A stretch of 64,000 bases of DNA from Fragum whitleyi (GCA_948146395.1 OX411548.1:32000912-32064911); one strand, 5' to 3'. Shown: positions 1 through 15,100, counted from the stretch's first letter. The notes: generated from the sequence alone by a model not told the origin. Numbers and translations: made by a program.

Positions 1-1360
1 TCACAGACCATTAGATATTTAAAGTCAAACATCTTTACAACTCAGCCATTGAGGCATTTCACTATTAGTGTTAGGAGGACCATATGAGTAATAAGCGAAA
101 AGGAGTTGTAACTGCCTATAAATTTATAGGCATTTACAAATGTTTTGTGCTGAGCTATTAAGTTAGACTGATAGTACCTTAAGATTAGATTTTTGAATGA
201 TTTGAAGTAGAAAATACATGATAGAAGTAAGAAATGAAGCATCATCATTACCATTTTATATTTTTTTTCAATGAAATGAACTTAATAATCTTTGGGCTAT
301 CAAAACCTTGAATATGCTATATAGTCTGAAGCTACAAAGTTTTTTGTAATCTGTAAATTGGTACCCCTTCTTCCAGGGTTTTAACATGAATGGACAGTTG
401 ATATATTGATAAAAAATTATGTATCAAATACTTCCAATTAAAACTTTGTACAAGTTTAATTTCTTCACTTTCACACAACATTTCATTTGAACAAGTCTAA
501 TCGTTGTGTGTGCTTTATTTTTTATTTATTTTTTTCTTTTTTTTGGGGGGGGGGGAGAGAAAATTAAGACACCTTCTTCATACATTTAAATGATATTCAT
601 AGGCGTAACTAGAATTATGAAATTCATAAGCACTCAGAAGGCAACCACAAAAGAATATGTAGGATGAAAGCACAAAAGACAATTGCACTCCACCCACTCC
701 CCCTTTTTTTACAATTTGAGTGTTGGTTATTAATCCAACATTGTAACTATTGCTTGAATAAGCTGTTGTTACAATGATTTGATGATCATTTGTCAACAAT
801 ATTTTTCGAAAAAATGATTTCCTTTTTATTACGCCTTTGCATAATGGTAGTTACACTCTTGATTTAAACCTGTCTTTCTGATCCAATCCTAAGTTGGAAG
901 TACACATTTGGATAGTCGTCATGAAATCATTCCAATTTGTATCACAGAACAACAGACATTCTGGTTTATCAAAATGAATTTTTACAGTCTTAATCCATTC
1001 CTCTAGCCCCATTTTGAAATCCCTTCAGAAAAGATAGTTTGGAAAACATTGTGGAAAATATAAGCCACTGCTTGTAACAAGCATTACTGGGTATCTTAAT
1101 ATCCCTCCAAGTTCTCTACCCAACTATGAAAGCAAAATAAAGTATTTCATCAACTTAAAACTGTCGTCTGCAACTTCTTTCAATTCAGACCAGTCTAAAA
1201 AGGGATGGTGTTTTAATGAGTCCACTATCTGAGGCTTTGATATATTAAATGTACAGTATTAAGGGACAACTTATGGGTCCACTAACTGGACCACCAAAAG
1301 TAAATTGTTGCTTTGCACAATTTTTGTTTACAAATAAGAAACATAATGATTTTTTTTATG
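1..1360. other. Non-coding left edge
   Basis: No exon with a splice-compatible frame and no recognisable protein is visible. The stretch is AT-rich with a homopolymer G run near 545-554. If UTP3 continues leftwards, as its missing C-terminus implies, this is intron of that gene. I looked for the expected terminal Sas10 domain on the minus strand and did not find it. Confidence 0.5.
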
Positions 1361-2570
1361 AACAAGTGCATGTCGTATTGCGATGCAATACAGGAGTCCC
1401 CCACCGGATAACAAAAAATCCTCTCTTATAATATACCTCCTACTTACTAGATCTATAACTGTAAAAGTTTAAAGTTGCTAGCACTTATAGTTTAGGAGAT
1501 ATGATCCGGACAAGAATGTAAGACTAAAAACAACAAAGGGCAATAACTCTAAAAAGTGACATGGCACAGAAACAGTTCTTCTACATGACACTTGTCCTTG
1601 ATAAGATCTATCAGTGTACTAAGTTTGAAGTTGCTAGCACTTATGGTTTAGAAGATATGATCCGGACAAAAATGTAAGGGTAAAAACAACAAAGGGCAAT
1701 AACTCAAAAATTGGGCGTGGAAGAATAACAGTTCTTAAACATGACACTTCTCCTCAATGAGATCTATAAGTGTACAAAGTTTGAAGTTACTAGCACTTAT
1801 AGTTTAGGAGATATGATCCGGACAAGAATGTAAGGGAAAAAACAACAAAGGGCAATAACTCAAAAATTGGGCATGGCAGAGTAACGGTTCTTGAACATGA
1901 CACTTCGCCTCAATGACATCTATAAGTGTACAACGTTTGAAGTTGCTAGCACTTATACTTTAGGAGATATGTTCCGGACAAGAATGTAAGGGTAAAAACA
2001 TTAAAGGGCAATAACTCAAAAAGTGGGCGTGGCAGAGTAACGGTTCTTGAACATGACACTTCGCCTCAATGACATCTATAAGTGTACAACGTTTGAAGTT
2101 GCTAGCACTTATACTTTAGGAGATATGTTCCGGACAAGAATGTAAGGGTAAAAACATTAAAGGGCAATAACTCAAAAAGTGGACGTGGCAGAGTAACGGT
2201 TCTTGAACATGACACTTAGCCTCAATGACATTTATAAGTGTACAAAGTTTGAAGTTGCTAGCACTTATACTTTAGGAGATATGATCTGGACAAGAATGTT
2301 AGGGTAAAAACAACAAAGGGCAATAACTCAAAAAGTGGGCATGGCAGAGTAATGGTTCTTGAACATGACACTTCTCCTCAATGAGATCTATAAGTGTACC
2401 AAGTTTGAAGTTGCTAGCACATATGGTTTAGAAGATATAGCCCGGACAAAAGCGTGACGGACAGACGGACAGACGGACGGACGGACAGACGGACGGACGG
2501 ACGGACGGACAGACAGACGGAATCGAGCAAACCTATAGTCCCCCAACCGGTAACCGGTGGGGGACTAATA
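1361..2570 (-). mobile_element. HINE-like element, family A (CCCCCACCGG ends), copy 1
   Basis: Read on the minus strand, it begins near 2570 with a TTATTAG flank and a palindrome built on CCCCCACCGGTTACCGG. A GTCTGTCC/GTCCGTCC microsatellite follows (about 2456-2520), then roughly six monomers of about 155 bp that repeat 'caataactcaaaaagtggg' and 'aagtttgaagttgctagc'. It closes with a subterminal copy of the 5' arm (CCGGTGGGGGACT), a hairpin with arms GTATTGC/GCAATAC, and ACTTGTT near 1361. Subterminal inverted repeats with a 3' hairpin are typical of Helentron-associated elements. No protein is encoded. A longer relative lies at 51214-52840. Confidence 0.7.
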
Positions 2571-2775
2571 ATGGTAAGAAGGTATATCATTGCAAATTTT
2601 TCAATGATCCTATGATGTACAAACTCATTAGAATTGTCTAAATGAGCTGATTCTTTTGAATTTCAAATCACAGGATTCAATAACAATAATTCTTAGACCA
2701 AAAATATCTACTCTTTATGATGTTTAGATTTACGGAAGGGAATTTTCAAAACAGTTGCTTAATAAAAATGGTCAC

Positions 2776-3004
2776 TTAACCCTTTCCCGTTTTACAAAAT
2801 TTTGGACCTGTCCAAATTCAAAGGTTTTGCAGACGAAAATTTAAAGTGGATTTAATTGGAAAAATAACCATTCAGTAGGGTAGAAAATAGTGTCGAAAAA
2901 GAAGAAATTGCTTGTCAGAAGCAATTTCTTCTTTTTTCACAATGTTTTTCCAATCATAAAATCACAGGCACGTAAAAAAGCAGGGATTAAACAGCAAAGG
3001 GTGA
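2776..3004 (+). mobile_element. piggyBac-like MITE, family PB-A
   Basis: About 229 bp beginning TTAACCCTTTCCCGTTTTAC and ending ...CAGCAAAGGGTGAT, so the right TTAA is mutated. A GAAGAAATTGCTT/AAGCAATTTCTTC hairpin sits in the middle. Other copies (16868-17096, 29230-29457) keep TTAA at both ends, which is the piggyBac target signature. It ends 24 bp from the UTP3 exon ending in KRAITYQ. Confidence 0.75.
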
Positions 3005-3028
3005 TCACTTCAGCTAGATGGACTATAC

Positions 3029-3113
3029 CTGGTATGTAATGGCTCTCTTTGTTTCTCCCTCCTCTTCTTCCATTTCTCCTTCATTATCTTCATCAGCCTC
3101 TTCTTCATTCAGG
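3029..3113 (-). CDS. UTP3: UTP3 coding exon, last in window
   Basis: 85 nt. It follows acceptor ...tttaag and ends CAG|gtatag. It encodes LNEEEADEDNEGEMEEEEGE and then TKRAITYQ. KRAITYQ is the junction into the conserved C-terminal Sas10 domain. The split codon GT|C joins it to the 5608-5738 exon. Confidence 0.88.
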
Positions 3114-6100
3114 CTTAAATAAAACAAGCATGGGATATTGATTGTTTGAGTGGGGTTTTACACCGCTTTCAACAATCTTTCAGCCATATCACGGCAGCTG
3201 GAGCACCGAACAATGGATTCCTGGTATTTCTCACACCAGTTCTACCTTTACATCCTTTCCTAGCCTCCAACTGCTATCCAACAATGATCTACCCATTTGT
3301 GAAAGACAAAGAGTCGGAAAGAATGAGTGCTGCTGTCGGCAATCGGACCACTAGAATGAAAGTCAGACGTGTTACCAACTGCCCTTTGACGATGTTTGAA
3401 TGGAATATGAGGGTTCATCACAAACTATTATATCCATGTTCTAGCCCAAGACTGTACTAAGTGTATACACTTAGTAAAGTCTTGCACTTGACCCTAATAA
3501 TGTAAGTGCTTATGAATATAAGTGTACAAACAAAAATGCTTCTAGAATCATTCCCCTTTGTGGTTGTTGCTTTTTTCAACAGTAAACACACATACCAAGT
3601 TTCAAGTCAATATTTTTAGTCATTGAAATTGTCTCAAAAGCAACAAATACCCCCACCTCACACCAGCTTGTTTCTGTACAAGAGCTATCAGAGCAGGAAA
3701 CTTAATTTTAGGGGTTAAGATTTCAAAAACAGTTTTTTAACAGTTTTTTAACAAAGTTCAATGCCACCTTGACTTTTGACCTTTGAGACCGAGATAAAAA
3801 AAAAAAGAGGGCCAGAATGGCCCTAAATCGCTCACCTGAATTTTATTGGTCCAGTGGATCTAATCCAAAAAAATTTCAGGCAAAGTTTCATTCACATTTG
3901 CCTAGTTGTTGAAGAGTAATGTTTTTCCTCAATTTTAAGTGATAAAAGACCCTACCCACATATTCATAACAGAGGAGACTCAAAATAAGCTCCGCCATGC
4001 CTAGCCCATATTTATGGGCGTATCAAAATTTTGCAAACAATTGATCAAAAAGTTGACCCAAGGATCATTCTGGTAAAGTTTAATTGAAATTGGCGCAGTG
4101 GTTCAGGGGGAGATGTTGTTCAAAGATTTTAGGCTCAAAATAAGCCTTGCCCTGCCACACCCATATCTATGGGCCAATCAAAATTTCGTGAACAATTCTT
4201 GAGAAGAGTCACCCATGGAACAATCTGGTAAAGTTTCATTGAAATTGGCCAATTGGGTCAGGTGGAAATGTCCTTCAAAGATTACGGGCTCTAAATAAGG
4301 CTCTACCTACCAAACCCATATTAATGGGCCAATTGAAATTTATAAAAAAAAGGGTTACCCAAAGAACATTCTGGTAAAGTTTCATTGAAATCAGCCAAGT
4401 GGTTCATGAGGAAATGTCATTCAAAGATTTCTGGCTCAAAAATAAGCTCTGCCTTGCAACGCCCATATCTATGGACCAATCAGAATTTTGCGAACAAATT
4501 TTGAAAAAGGTCACCCAAGAAACAGTCTGGTAATGTTTCATTGAAATCAGCTCAATGGTTCAGGAGGAGATGTCATTCAAAGATTTCGTGCTCAAAATAA
4601 ACCCCACCCCCCCTGCCACGCCCTTATTTAAAAGCCAATCAATATTTTGCAAACACTTTTGAAAAGGGTCACCAATGGAACATTCTGGAAATCAGCCCAG
4701 TGGTTCAGGGGGAGATGCCATTTAAAGATTTCGGGCTCAAAATAAGCCCCTGCCTGCCACGCCCATATTTATTGACCAATCAAAATTTCCTAAGTTCTTT
4801 TTGAAAAGGGTCACCAAAGGAACATTCTGGTAAAGTTTCATTGAAATTGGCCAATTGGTTCAGGAGGAGATGTCATTGAAAGATTTCTGGCTCAAAAGAA
4901 GCCCTGCCCTGCCACGCCCATATCTATGGACCAATCAGAATTTATCGAACAATTTCTAAAGAGAGTCACCCAGGGAACATTCTGGCAAATTTTCATTAAA
5001 ATCCCTCAAGCACATCAGGAGAAGAAGAAGTTTTAAGAAAGTTGATGACGCACAACGGAAGACAGAGTCAGGCTGATCCTAAAAGCTCCCCTTGAGCACG
5101 TTGTGCTCAGGTGAGCTAAAAAAGGGCACTTCAATAAGTCATGGGCCACAAACGCATATGGTTTCATGTTTCTAGGTTAATTGGTTCTTGAGTAAACATC
5201 CAGATATGGTTTTATGAAAAATTCAATTGTGACCTTCTCCTTTGACCTTTGCAACCTAAAAACAACTTCCTTTGGTTATGGGCAACAATTGTATAATGTT
5301 TCATGATCCAACTTCAATTAGTTCTAGAGTAAGAGTCTACCAATAAAAAAGTCTACGGACAGATGGATGCATGGATAACCAGACAGACAGACATGGAGTA
5401 ACCATTATGGCTCCTCCTATTTAGTAGATTGGGGGCTTTGACCTTGACCTTGGTACCAGCTGATAAGTATCTGTGGGATCTATTATCATGCCAAATAAGA
5501 ACATTGTTTCTTTAATAGGCTTAAAGTAATTGGCAATGTTGAGTTCTTGGGTTAAGTTTTGCAGACAGACAGGCAGATAACAGTAAAACAGTAAACATGT
5601 AACTCACACTTCATCCTGGTTCTCATCCTCCTCTTCTTCAGCTGTTTGACTGGTTCTCCCTTTTTTCATCATTGTATAATAATCTAGAGCTTGTTTTTCA
5701 TCCTCTGTCAGATACCTCTCATCTTTAAGCTTCTTTTTCTGCAAAAAAAAATGTACAGTAAACTTCAGGGCCCAGGATTATGAGGAGTTGTTTTTTTATG
5801 CTCAACTGAAAAATTTCTCAAACTTAGAATCTAAATAAATGCATGAACTTAATTGGTAATATCAATAAGTTGTTATTGTAACAACTTAATGATAACATCT
5901 TTTATGGCGATACATCTGTTATAGTATTACAGCACAATTAAAGGTTAACTCTCAAGTTAAAGTTTAAGAAGATTATAAGTTGAGCATATTTTTTTAAAAA
6001 TAATCTCGGGCCCTGATATAACAAGCGATGTTTGTAAAACATTTATAGCGCCCCCCCCCCCCATAAAAGCAGGTCAATAGCCTTTTCTTTGTCAATCAAC

Positions 6101-9100
6101 AAAGTGCAATAACTCACAAAATATGATGAGTAGAGTAATGGTACTTGTGCACTGCACTTCTCCTCAATAAGATTTATCCACCTGTGAAGTTTCTTGATTC
6201 TAGCTGGCATACTTTTCGAGATATGCTCTGGACAAAAAGGTCAATGGACTGACTGACAGACAGACAGACAGACAGACTGACAAACCAACAAATGCAAAGC
6301 ACTATACCCGCTCTTATTCTAAGGGGGGCATAATTACAATCATATTGGCATTTCAATGGATTTGTACTGACTCATCAAAATCAGGGGTGCAGATAAGAAG
6401 GAGTAAAGCCAGTCTAAAATCTTTATTTCCGAACCTATGTTGTGGTACTCATTTGAAACGTCTTGACGAGATGTTTCAAATGAGTACCAACAAGATAGGA
6501 TTTTTTTAGAAATAAGGAAATATTGAAATTTGAAAACCAAAATACTCCTTCTTCATGTAGCTCTGTTATAGAGTTTGACCCTATCTTCTCTGAGTAGGGA
6601 GCTCTGAACTTTTGGAACTGAGGAGTACAAGTTGAAACAAGTATCTGGTGTTGTATGCAACACAAAAAGTCCCCTACCGGCTTCGTTTGTCTCAATGTTT
6701 TCCCACGCCAATTCTATCAGGGACGTCAAAACCAGGTCTTGTTTTGGAAAGGGTTAAACAAGACTTACATGAGTTGTTGTCTCTGCTGTGCCCACTATAC
6801 AATTCATGCAAGCAATAGACAGATGCAAGAAATAGTATCAATAACAGTTACCTTGTCTGATCCAAGATGTTTTTCTTCAGTCTTGTTGGTAAGAAATGAG
6901 AACTTTCACTGGAGGTGATTAATACTGCTGCATCACCACTCTGACTAACATGGCTTATAATTTTTTTTACATTTTGAAACAGGTTTCATCAAGTTAGCTT
7001 GCTTAGTTATTAAGTTATTGCAGGATCCATTTTTTGCCATATTTTCACTTTTTCCGTTACCATAGCAACCACACTTTTTGTCAAAGAACAAAGATAAAAT
7101 GATGTGCATAATCTATACATTGCCATCTAGTCATATACCAAGTCTCATCAAATTAGCTTGCTTACTTATTAACTTATCGCAGGATCCAATATTTTTTGCC
7201 ATATTTTCACTATTTCCGTAACCATAGCAACAACAATTTTAGTCTAAAAACAAAAATAAAATGATGTGCATAATCTACACATTGCCATATAGTCATATAC
7301 CAAGTCTCATCAAACTAGCTTGCTTAGTTATTATCTTATCGCAGGATCCCATTTTTGGCCATATTTTCACTATTTCTGTAACCATAGCAACCTCAATTTA
7401 AGTCGAAAAACAAAAATAAAATGATGTGCATAATCTACACATTGCCATCTAGTCATATACCAACTTTCATCAAACTAGCTTGCTTAGTTATTAAGTTATC
7501 GCGGGATCTAGATTTGAGCGGACAGACGGACAGACAGACGGACGGACGGAGGGCAAACCTATAGTCCCCTCCGGTGTGAACACCGGTAGGGGACTAATAA
7601 AATATATTGTAATATGAGCGATGTCGCAGGAGTGAAATAACCCAATTGAATATTGAATTGAATTGAATATTTTTGATATTACACATATGTTATTACACTA
7701 GTGGCATAACTATGCAAATGAGCGAATAGCAACGATATATTGTTATGGCAAAAATGACATAATTATGTATATATTGTGATGTCAGTGTAAAATGATGTTA
7801 TAAGTTTTAGGGAAAATTGAAATATTGAATTACAAGAATTTTGATTATTTTTCGCAAAAATTTGGGTCATATTTTAAATAGAATATCAAATTTGTGCTCA
7901 TAAAATACAGAATTTATTAAACTCATCATCTAAAACAGATAAAAACTCGGCACAGCCTCCTTTTTTTCTGTTTATAGGTGACTCGTTTAATAAATTCAGT
8001 ATACAATGACCACTCATTCAATATCCTCCATAAATCTTACAGAAGGTTGATCCATATCCTCATAGAGGTCATCTGAACCCTCACTATCAGAATTAGACTG
8101 GGACTCCTGATGTCTTCTCTTTTCTGCTTGTTTATCTTCTATCCTTTTTCGTCTGTAAACAGAGACATAGAATAAAAGTCATCTTCTCAGTATAGATTTA
8201 CCATTTTGTGTGCATGGTCTGTTTCAATTGAGCAGTGACTAGCTATAATCAAATTTGCAAATAAGAGGATGAACTGTATTTCCACTGTCAAGGATTTCTC
8301 ATCCTAAAAAATTGCTTCAGTGAGCATGTAGTTACTTATCCTATTACTATTCGGAAACAAGAGTACCACATGCTGAATCAAACACTTGGCTGAAGGAGCT
8401 TTATTGTGAAAATTCTAAGTTGTAAAGTGGACATAACTGTTACAAACTTCTGAGAGTTATATCCCTTGATGGTATACATTGCTCATGGTAAAGTTTACAA
8501 ACATGACAAAAATCTAAGTAGAAAATGGGACACAATTTACACAAACGCACCACCCTTGAAAGTATATGTTGCTTTTTTGATAGATAATATGTATGCCTGG
8601 ATTTACGTAAATGCCTTTAGTAGAATAAGCAATAACACAAAATGTCAAGTTTTTTCTCACTGACGAAGCCAAGGCTATGATCATTCCCCGGTTTTTCCAA
8701 AAAGCAGCTGATTTTATTATCCCAACTACTCCAGGACCCTGTTTTACTAAACATCATATAATTATTTTTTGCTAAGTCAAATAAATTCAAGTTGCTTCTA
8801 CAGTAGTAACTAAATATGGAATTCTGCCATGCATCATCTCATTGGAATCGTCTTCTAAAGACGATTCTAATGAGATATTGCAAGGCAGAATCTAACTATA
8901 AATGAAAACACAAGGTACTATTTCTGATTTTGACTTAGTTATTTTTTTCGTAAGAAGTTAAGTAAAACAGGCCCTTTTTTTTCCTCCAAAAACAGCTCAG
9001 CTTATTATCCCTACTACATACTAAGGTATTTTACTTCAGGCACACATGCATTTTTTTTAAATATCCTTATTACACTGTTTTCTAAATAGGTTGGTATTCT

Positions 9101-12100
9101 CCTTAGTAGATTTGTTTGTTTGTTTGAATGGGTTTTACATTTACATCGCTTTCAACAATTTTGCGGTTATATCCCGACGGCCAGAGCACCTAGCAATGGA
9201 TTCCTGGTATTTCTTTCACCTGTACTACCATTACATCCTTTCCTAGCCTCTGACTGCTATCTCACATAGGTTTACGATTTTACCCATTGGTGAGAGACAA
9301 ACGTCGGAAAGGATATTTGCCGCCACTGGGGATCAAACCCACAACTTCCAGATTGGAAGTCTTATGCCTAACCAACTGCGCTATGGTGGCGGCCCCTCCT
9401 TAGTAGAGCAGACATGCCAACATATATATTGTAAATCTGCAACCAAACTGTTGTAACTCAAGCTTTTTTAACGAAGAGGTATAAAATGCAATTCATCGCT
9501 TAAATAAACTTAAATACCTGACAAAAGACTTTGTTGGTTTAGTTGTGATCAACTCCACAGTTTCTCCCTTTTTCAGTTTGGAGAGAATTTCTGTCATTTC
9601 ATCTCTATAACCTGCATCAATTGGTTCTAGTTGTTTAAGCATCTGTAATAATATATCAGAATTGGGTATAAATAAAATCTTGACAAATGTGAACTCAATA
9701 CTACATGATTCATATCAATCTAATTGGCATAGAAACAAGATGTATTAGTGAAACATTAAGCCCCCAGGTACAGCATTTTTTTTCAGATATCTTACCTTGA
9801 CATTCAACACATGACCTTGACCTTGGTATCTGCAGCTGCATATGAAATTATGAATGACATCAATGTCCTTTACTAAATGCAAGCATGAATATAAGCCTGT
9901 GTGTGAGATTTCTAACAATTTCAAATGTGCACAAAGCAAAGACACTGACCAGCCTGTGCATCTGCACAGTCTGTCCAGAGTCTTCACTATTCATTTGATG
10001 ATTAGATAAGGTCTCAAAGTATCTGGAGACCATCAGGTAATTTATATTTACAGTATATGGCTTTCTACGCTACTCAATTTTTGCACCTCCTGAAAATTTC
10101 AAAGTGTTGGAAATGTCACGCACCGGCTCAAATCGCATGTGTTAGTATGCTAGAAGTTATTGGAAAAATCCTTCTTTTTGTTAAGTTTTGCAAACATTTG
10201 GCCTTGGTATAATGACCTTATCACATGACCTTAACCTTGGTACAGCAAGACATATCAAGGGATCCGTGAAACACTATTGTAAGTGCCTATAGATATAAAA
10301 GAAATTACAATAGTGTTTCACTGACCCCTCCATATAGGATCTATAATGAAATTTTATAAGGGGCATCTAGGATCTGTCATGAAATTTCATTTCAGACAAC
10401 CTGATCTTAACAGGGTCTAGAATCAAAATGTTATTAAACTAGCTTTGGTGGGCTTAATGACTTCTATTCTAGATGACATAAATATCAGATAGTCTTTGAG
10501 AAAATGTCATGGCAGATCATTTTTCTTATGTTTGCAGCAATTTTGTGCTTTTAAAAAGAGAAAAGACAAACGAGATATGTTCAGATATCAACATAATGTT
10601 GTTACTAAAAGGTAGATCCTACACATGTATGTAATGGCTGTTCGTTTAAGAAAATAGACAATATGAAGTCTTTAACTTATATATTGAAGAAAACCCTTTT
10701 ATGTTTCCTTTACAAACTCTTGCTTTTAGTTTGATTGTTTGAGTGGGGTTTTACGCCACTTTCAACAATGTTTCAGTTATATCGCCACAGCTGGAGAAGT
10801 TAACAATGGATTCCTGGTATTTCACTCACCAGTACTACCGTAACATCCTTTCCTAGCCTTCAGCTGCTATCTCAAATATGTCTACTATTGTCAGCCCATC
10901 GGTGAAAGTCAAATATTCAGAAAGGATGAGTTCCACCATCAGGGATCCTGTGTTTAGAATGCTATGATAGTTTATAAACTATCAACACTCTCATATTGTC
11001 AGTGTTCTGCTAAAATCTTGTTACTACAGCTTGATTAAAGCTGTACTTACGAGGTTTTGGAAGAAAATCGACAATATGCACAGTTTTTATGCACTCAACC
11101 TTGGGAAATATTTTTTTTGTCCTGTCTGTATGTCCTTCTATTGTGTGACTGTTCATCCCCCCCTTTCTTTTTCACATTTTATTTCTTATTCATCTTTAAA
11201 AAAATGAGTGTCTACCAACTAATAAATAAGTTATAATGTACACCTACGTTTTTATGTTGAAGCAGTCGTTTAATGACTGGGTGGTTATGTACTGGAATCT
11301 GCTTGGCCTTCAGTATCATATAGAACAGTATATTTGTACAATAACTGAAAATATAGATATGTACATTTAATTATAATTCTGTTTTATTCACAACAGCAAA
11401 CATGTTTGTAATACTCAGGTGAGCTAGAAAGGGATACGCCTAGATGGTGCCCAAATATAACCCCAGGGTTTGATATGAACAAACTTGGTAGAAGTCCACT
11501 AGATACCAAATATGAAAGCTGGCTGCCTTCTGGTTTCAGAGAAAAAGATTTTTTTAAAATTTTCGCTCCTTGATTCTGTGTTAAGAGGGTTGAGCCTAGA
11601 AGGAGCCCAAAAAGAAAGTAGGCAGGATAGGCTATGATTAGACTGAACATCTAGGGCCCCATTTTACTAAACTTCTTACAAAAATTCAATCGTACGTCAA
11701 AATCACAAATCGTACCTGGTGTTATCATTCATTGTTAGATTCTAGCTTGCAATATCTCATTTGAATCATCTTTAAACTACGATTCCGGTGAGATGATGCT
11801 TGGAAGAATTCCATAATTAGTTACTCCTGACAAAGCAACTCCAAATTTTGACTTAAGCATAAATGATTGAAAGATCTTTAGTAAAATAGGCCCCTAGTCT
11901 TTAGTGTCTACCACAGCTTTTTGTAAAGCAGGAAGGTCATGAACAAAAGAAGGGTGTACTCACTTCAAATTTAATCTAAACTTTGTGTTGATGTAATCCA
12001 TTGCCTTCCCCTTACATTTTTGACCTTCTAAAAACTTTTTCATTGGGCCCAGGGACTCTACAACCTCCTTCATCTGTAAAAAACAAAGAAGACTTAGAGG

Positions 12101-15100
12101 GATTTTGTCACAAAATATATACAGTTGATATTGACCGAGCGACCGCATTTATTAACAGACCAATTTTATTAGGCGACCATTATCAAAGTCCCTTCAATTT
12201 CAACAAAATATCCGAAAGTGTGGTCAGTTTTAAACAAAAAATTGATCGTTATTGAAACATGTTGTTGAAACCCATTAGAATCATCTCATGGGACTCAGTT
12301 TGTTGTTTGAATGGGTTTTACGCCGCTTTCAACAATTTTGCAGTTATGTCGCGGCGGTCGGAGCACCTAACAATGGATTTCTGGTATTTCTTTCACCCGT
12401 ACTACCATTCTACCCTTTCCTAGCCTCCGACTGCTATCTCACATAGGTTAACGATTATCTACCCATTGGTGAGAGACAAACTTCATGGGACTCAGACTTA
12501 AATGACAATCTATATAATTATGCTATCAAAATGAGCTGCCTTATTTATCATGAAATATTGTAGTTAGCAACCATTCCCATAAGCGACCGATTTTTGGGTG
12601 TCCCCTGAGTGGTCGCTTAACACAAGTTTTACTGTACACACAAACACATGTTTGCAATATCAACAACATGTTACTGTAAAATGGGTATTTTTGGTGTTGG
12701 ACCATTTTCGCACCTTTGGGTCCAATAGTCGTATTGATGAATTCATGTTTTAAACGAGAGTTAATATAAATCATGTCCCAGTACAAAAAGATCATAAATG
12801 CCTGTATAGTTACTTTTAATCCTTTTGACTGATACATAGATTTGTTCTTTGTTTCTTTATCATACAAGAAATAAGCAATAACATCAATTCTGAGTATTGA
12901 ACACCTCATGACCTTGACTGCCTCGTCTGCCTAGTGGTAAATGCACTCAACCTGTGACCTTGAGGTCCATGGTTTAAACCCCACTGTCACCGGGATGTGT
13001 TTATGGGCAAAACACTCAATAGCCAGCCTCAGCTCACCCAGATGTTGCATTGGGTAGCAGTGGATTTAATCTATTGCCTCTCACTAAGGGACGTGAAAAC
13101 ATCTAGATTGATTGTTCGAGAGTGACTGTATAAATTTCATCCTTTGTCCCTATCGACCTAAAATAAATTTGTATTAATAACCCCTCTTATATTAGTGAAA
13201 ACTAGATGTGTTCATAAAACGCTAATGTCCCCCAAAATATATTTTTTTAAAGTTTGATGACCTTGATTATTGACCTTGACAGATGACCTTAACCTTGACA
13301 GTGATAATTGTATGGATGACAGGAACTATCATACAACAAGAGCACCGCCTACGGACGCCTACGCTTGGCTGTTGAGGGCTGGATAGTGGAAAAAATCTAA
13401 GCCAAAAAAGGGGCATAATTTGATGATTTGTGCCAAGTTCTTTCAAGTGAATGCCTTAAGTAGAACCAAAGATATCACAAAATGTCAATTTTTCCCACGA
13501 CCACGATGATGACGACACCAAGGCTATAGCAGTACCACGGGGGAGATAAAAACGGAACATTTTAACTTGGAAAGTGTTTGCAGATAAAGATTTTGCAGAC
13601 AGACAGACCCAGCTGCAATGAAATAATCACTACCAATACTAATCCCCTTATCCTAATTTTTGATTCATGTAAAGCTATAAAATGTATGGACTAACCCTGT
13701 CCTTGAACTCATCAATCAAAGTCAATAACTCAGGAGACTTCTTCTTCAAAATCTGAAACAAAATACATATCATATAGTTCCTCACTCTTATCCATTTTTT
13801 TTTTCTTATGATTTTATTATTTTTTCCAACTTGTCTAAATTGAAACAGTTAAGAGATGAAGAGAAGTATTTGTTGATTTCATTGAGGAATGAAACTAAAA
13901 ACCTTATCACACTCTAAGAATAAGTGAAAAGGATTCATACATAAGTTTGATAAGGTTTTTAGTTTCATACCTTCATGAAATCAACAAAGGCTCTCTTCAT
14001 ATCTAACAATTCAATATCATGTAGCAAAATATTAGAATTTCTCCATAATAAGACAGGTTTCTTGTGGGTCTTATTTGTGCACAAGCTTAAGAAATGGCTG
14101 CGTACTCAAAATTGTTTTCATTGAGGAATATAGTCTATTTAACTTCTATGTGGACAAACTTTTTCATCAATTACAAAAAAAATGTATTTAAATGAATGAT
14201 TTCTGTGTGGTAAAATATCAATTTCAGATTAATACCATTCCAAAAAATATTTTTTGGAAACTAAATGATTTTAAAATAATCATTTTGCCTATCTACTTCA
14301 TGATAATATTTTCGTATTTTCTGCTCTTAAACACAGGGTGGTGAAGGCTATTTAGTTGTTAGAAAATGTAAACAAATAGTAAAAACATGTTTCTTTTTAC
14401 TAAACATTTGGGAAAAGGAATGTCCATTATTCCATATTTTGGGAAAAAAAATTAGCATATCGACGGTCAGGACATCTTAAACTTAAATATCCCGTGATTT
14501 GTACCATTATTGCTCGCCTGCTTATCTAGTTTTCCTCATGAAAATCCCAACGACTTCGTAAAATAATCCTTTTTGATTGGTCTAAATAAGGGAATATGAG
14601 GTTCATCTCAGAATTGATAAAAACTATTATCAATTATCTGGTCAAACAGTTTTTTTATAAATACAGAATACACTCAGATTTGATATCTCAAGGAAGTAAT
14701 AAAATCTACAAAATTAATTTTTACAAAAAAACTCATTTTTTTACTAATACGATTTGCCAAAATTCATACACTTCTGACTCGGCAAACCAGAGCTATTTTT
14801 GGATAGACAATTGGCTGTTCCATTTATAACAGACATGAGTTGGTATGAAAGGCGAATGGCTGAAGGCCTGAATGACAGGCACGTAAAAAGCAGGGATTAA
14901 ATAGCAAAGGGTTAACCATTGATTTGTGCATTTGCTTTTCTTTGTTGCCTGTATCTTTGGGTTCAAGATAAACACATTACAGAAAAGCTGTTTGCAAATC
15001 TCCTAAATAGTTTGCAAATCTTTTTGAATCCTGAAAGAAGGGCGTATTTCTAATTTCTCGTGCATTAACACTGAACTTACATGGATGCATAGTAACTTAG

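Noticed and set aside
1..3000. C-terminal Sas10 domain of UTP3
   Set aside because: Expected here if the gene ended in the window. I looked on the minus strand for the basic NPRVKHR-type block and its surroundings and found nothing, so the last exon(s) must lie further left.
6655..6918. 87-codon frame almost identical to one at 36549-36833
   Set aside because: Identity comes from two recent copies of one HINE; the frame is on the opposite strand to the element, shows no excess of silent differences and has no known motif.
9330..9395. Possible tRNA gene (A and B boxes on minus)
   Set aside because: The tRNA-like head continues into the SINE body and is flanked by a target-site duplication; the cloverleaf is incomplete. 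The same holds for 12918, 16240 and 54560.
12541..12909. 122-codon minus-strand open frame
   Set aside because: It crosses from the TACAGT MITE into intron sequence of UTP3, has no family motif and lies between UTP3 exons on the same strand.
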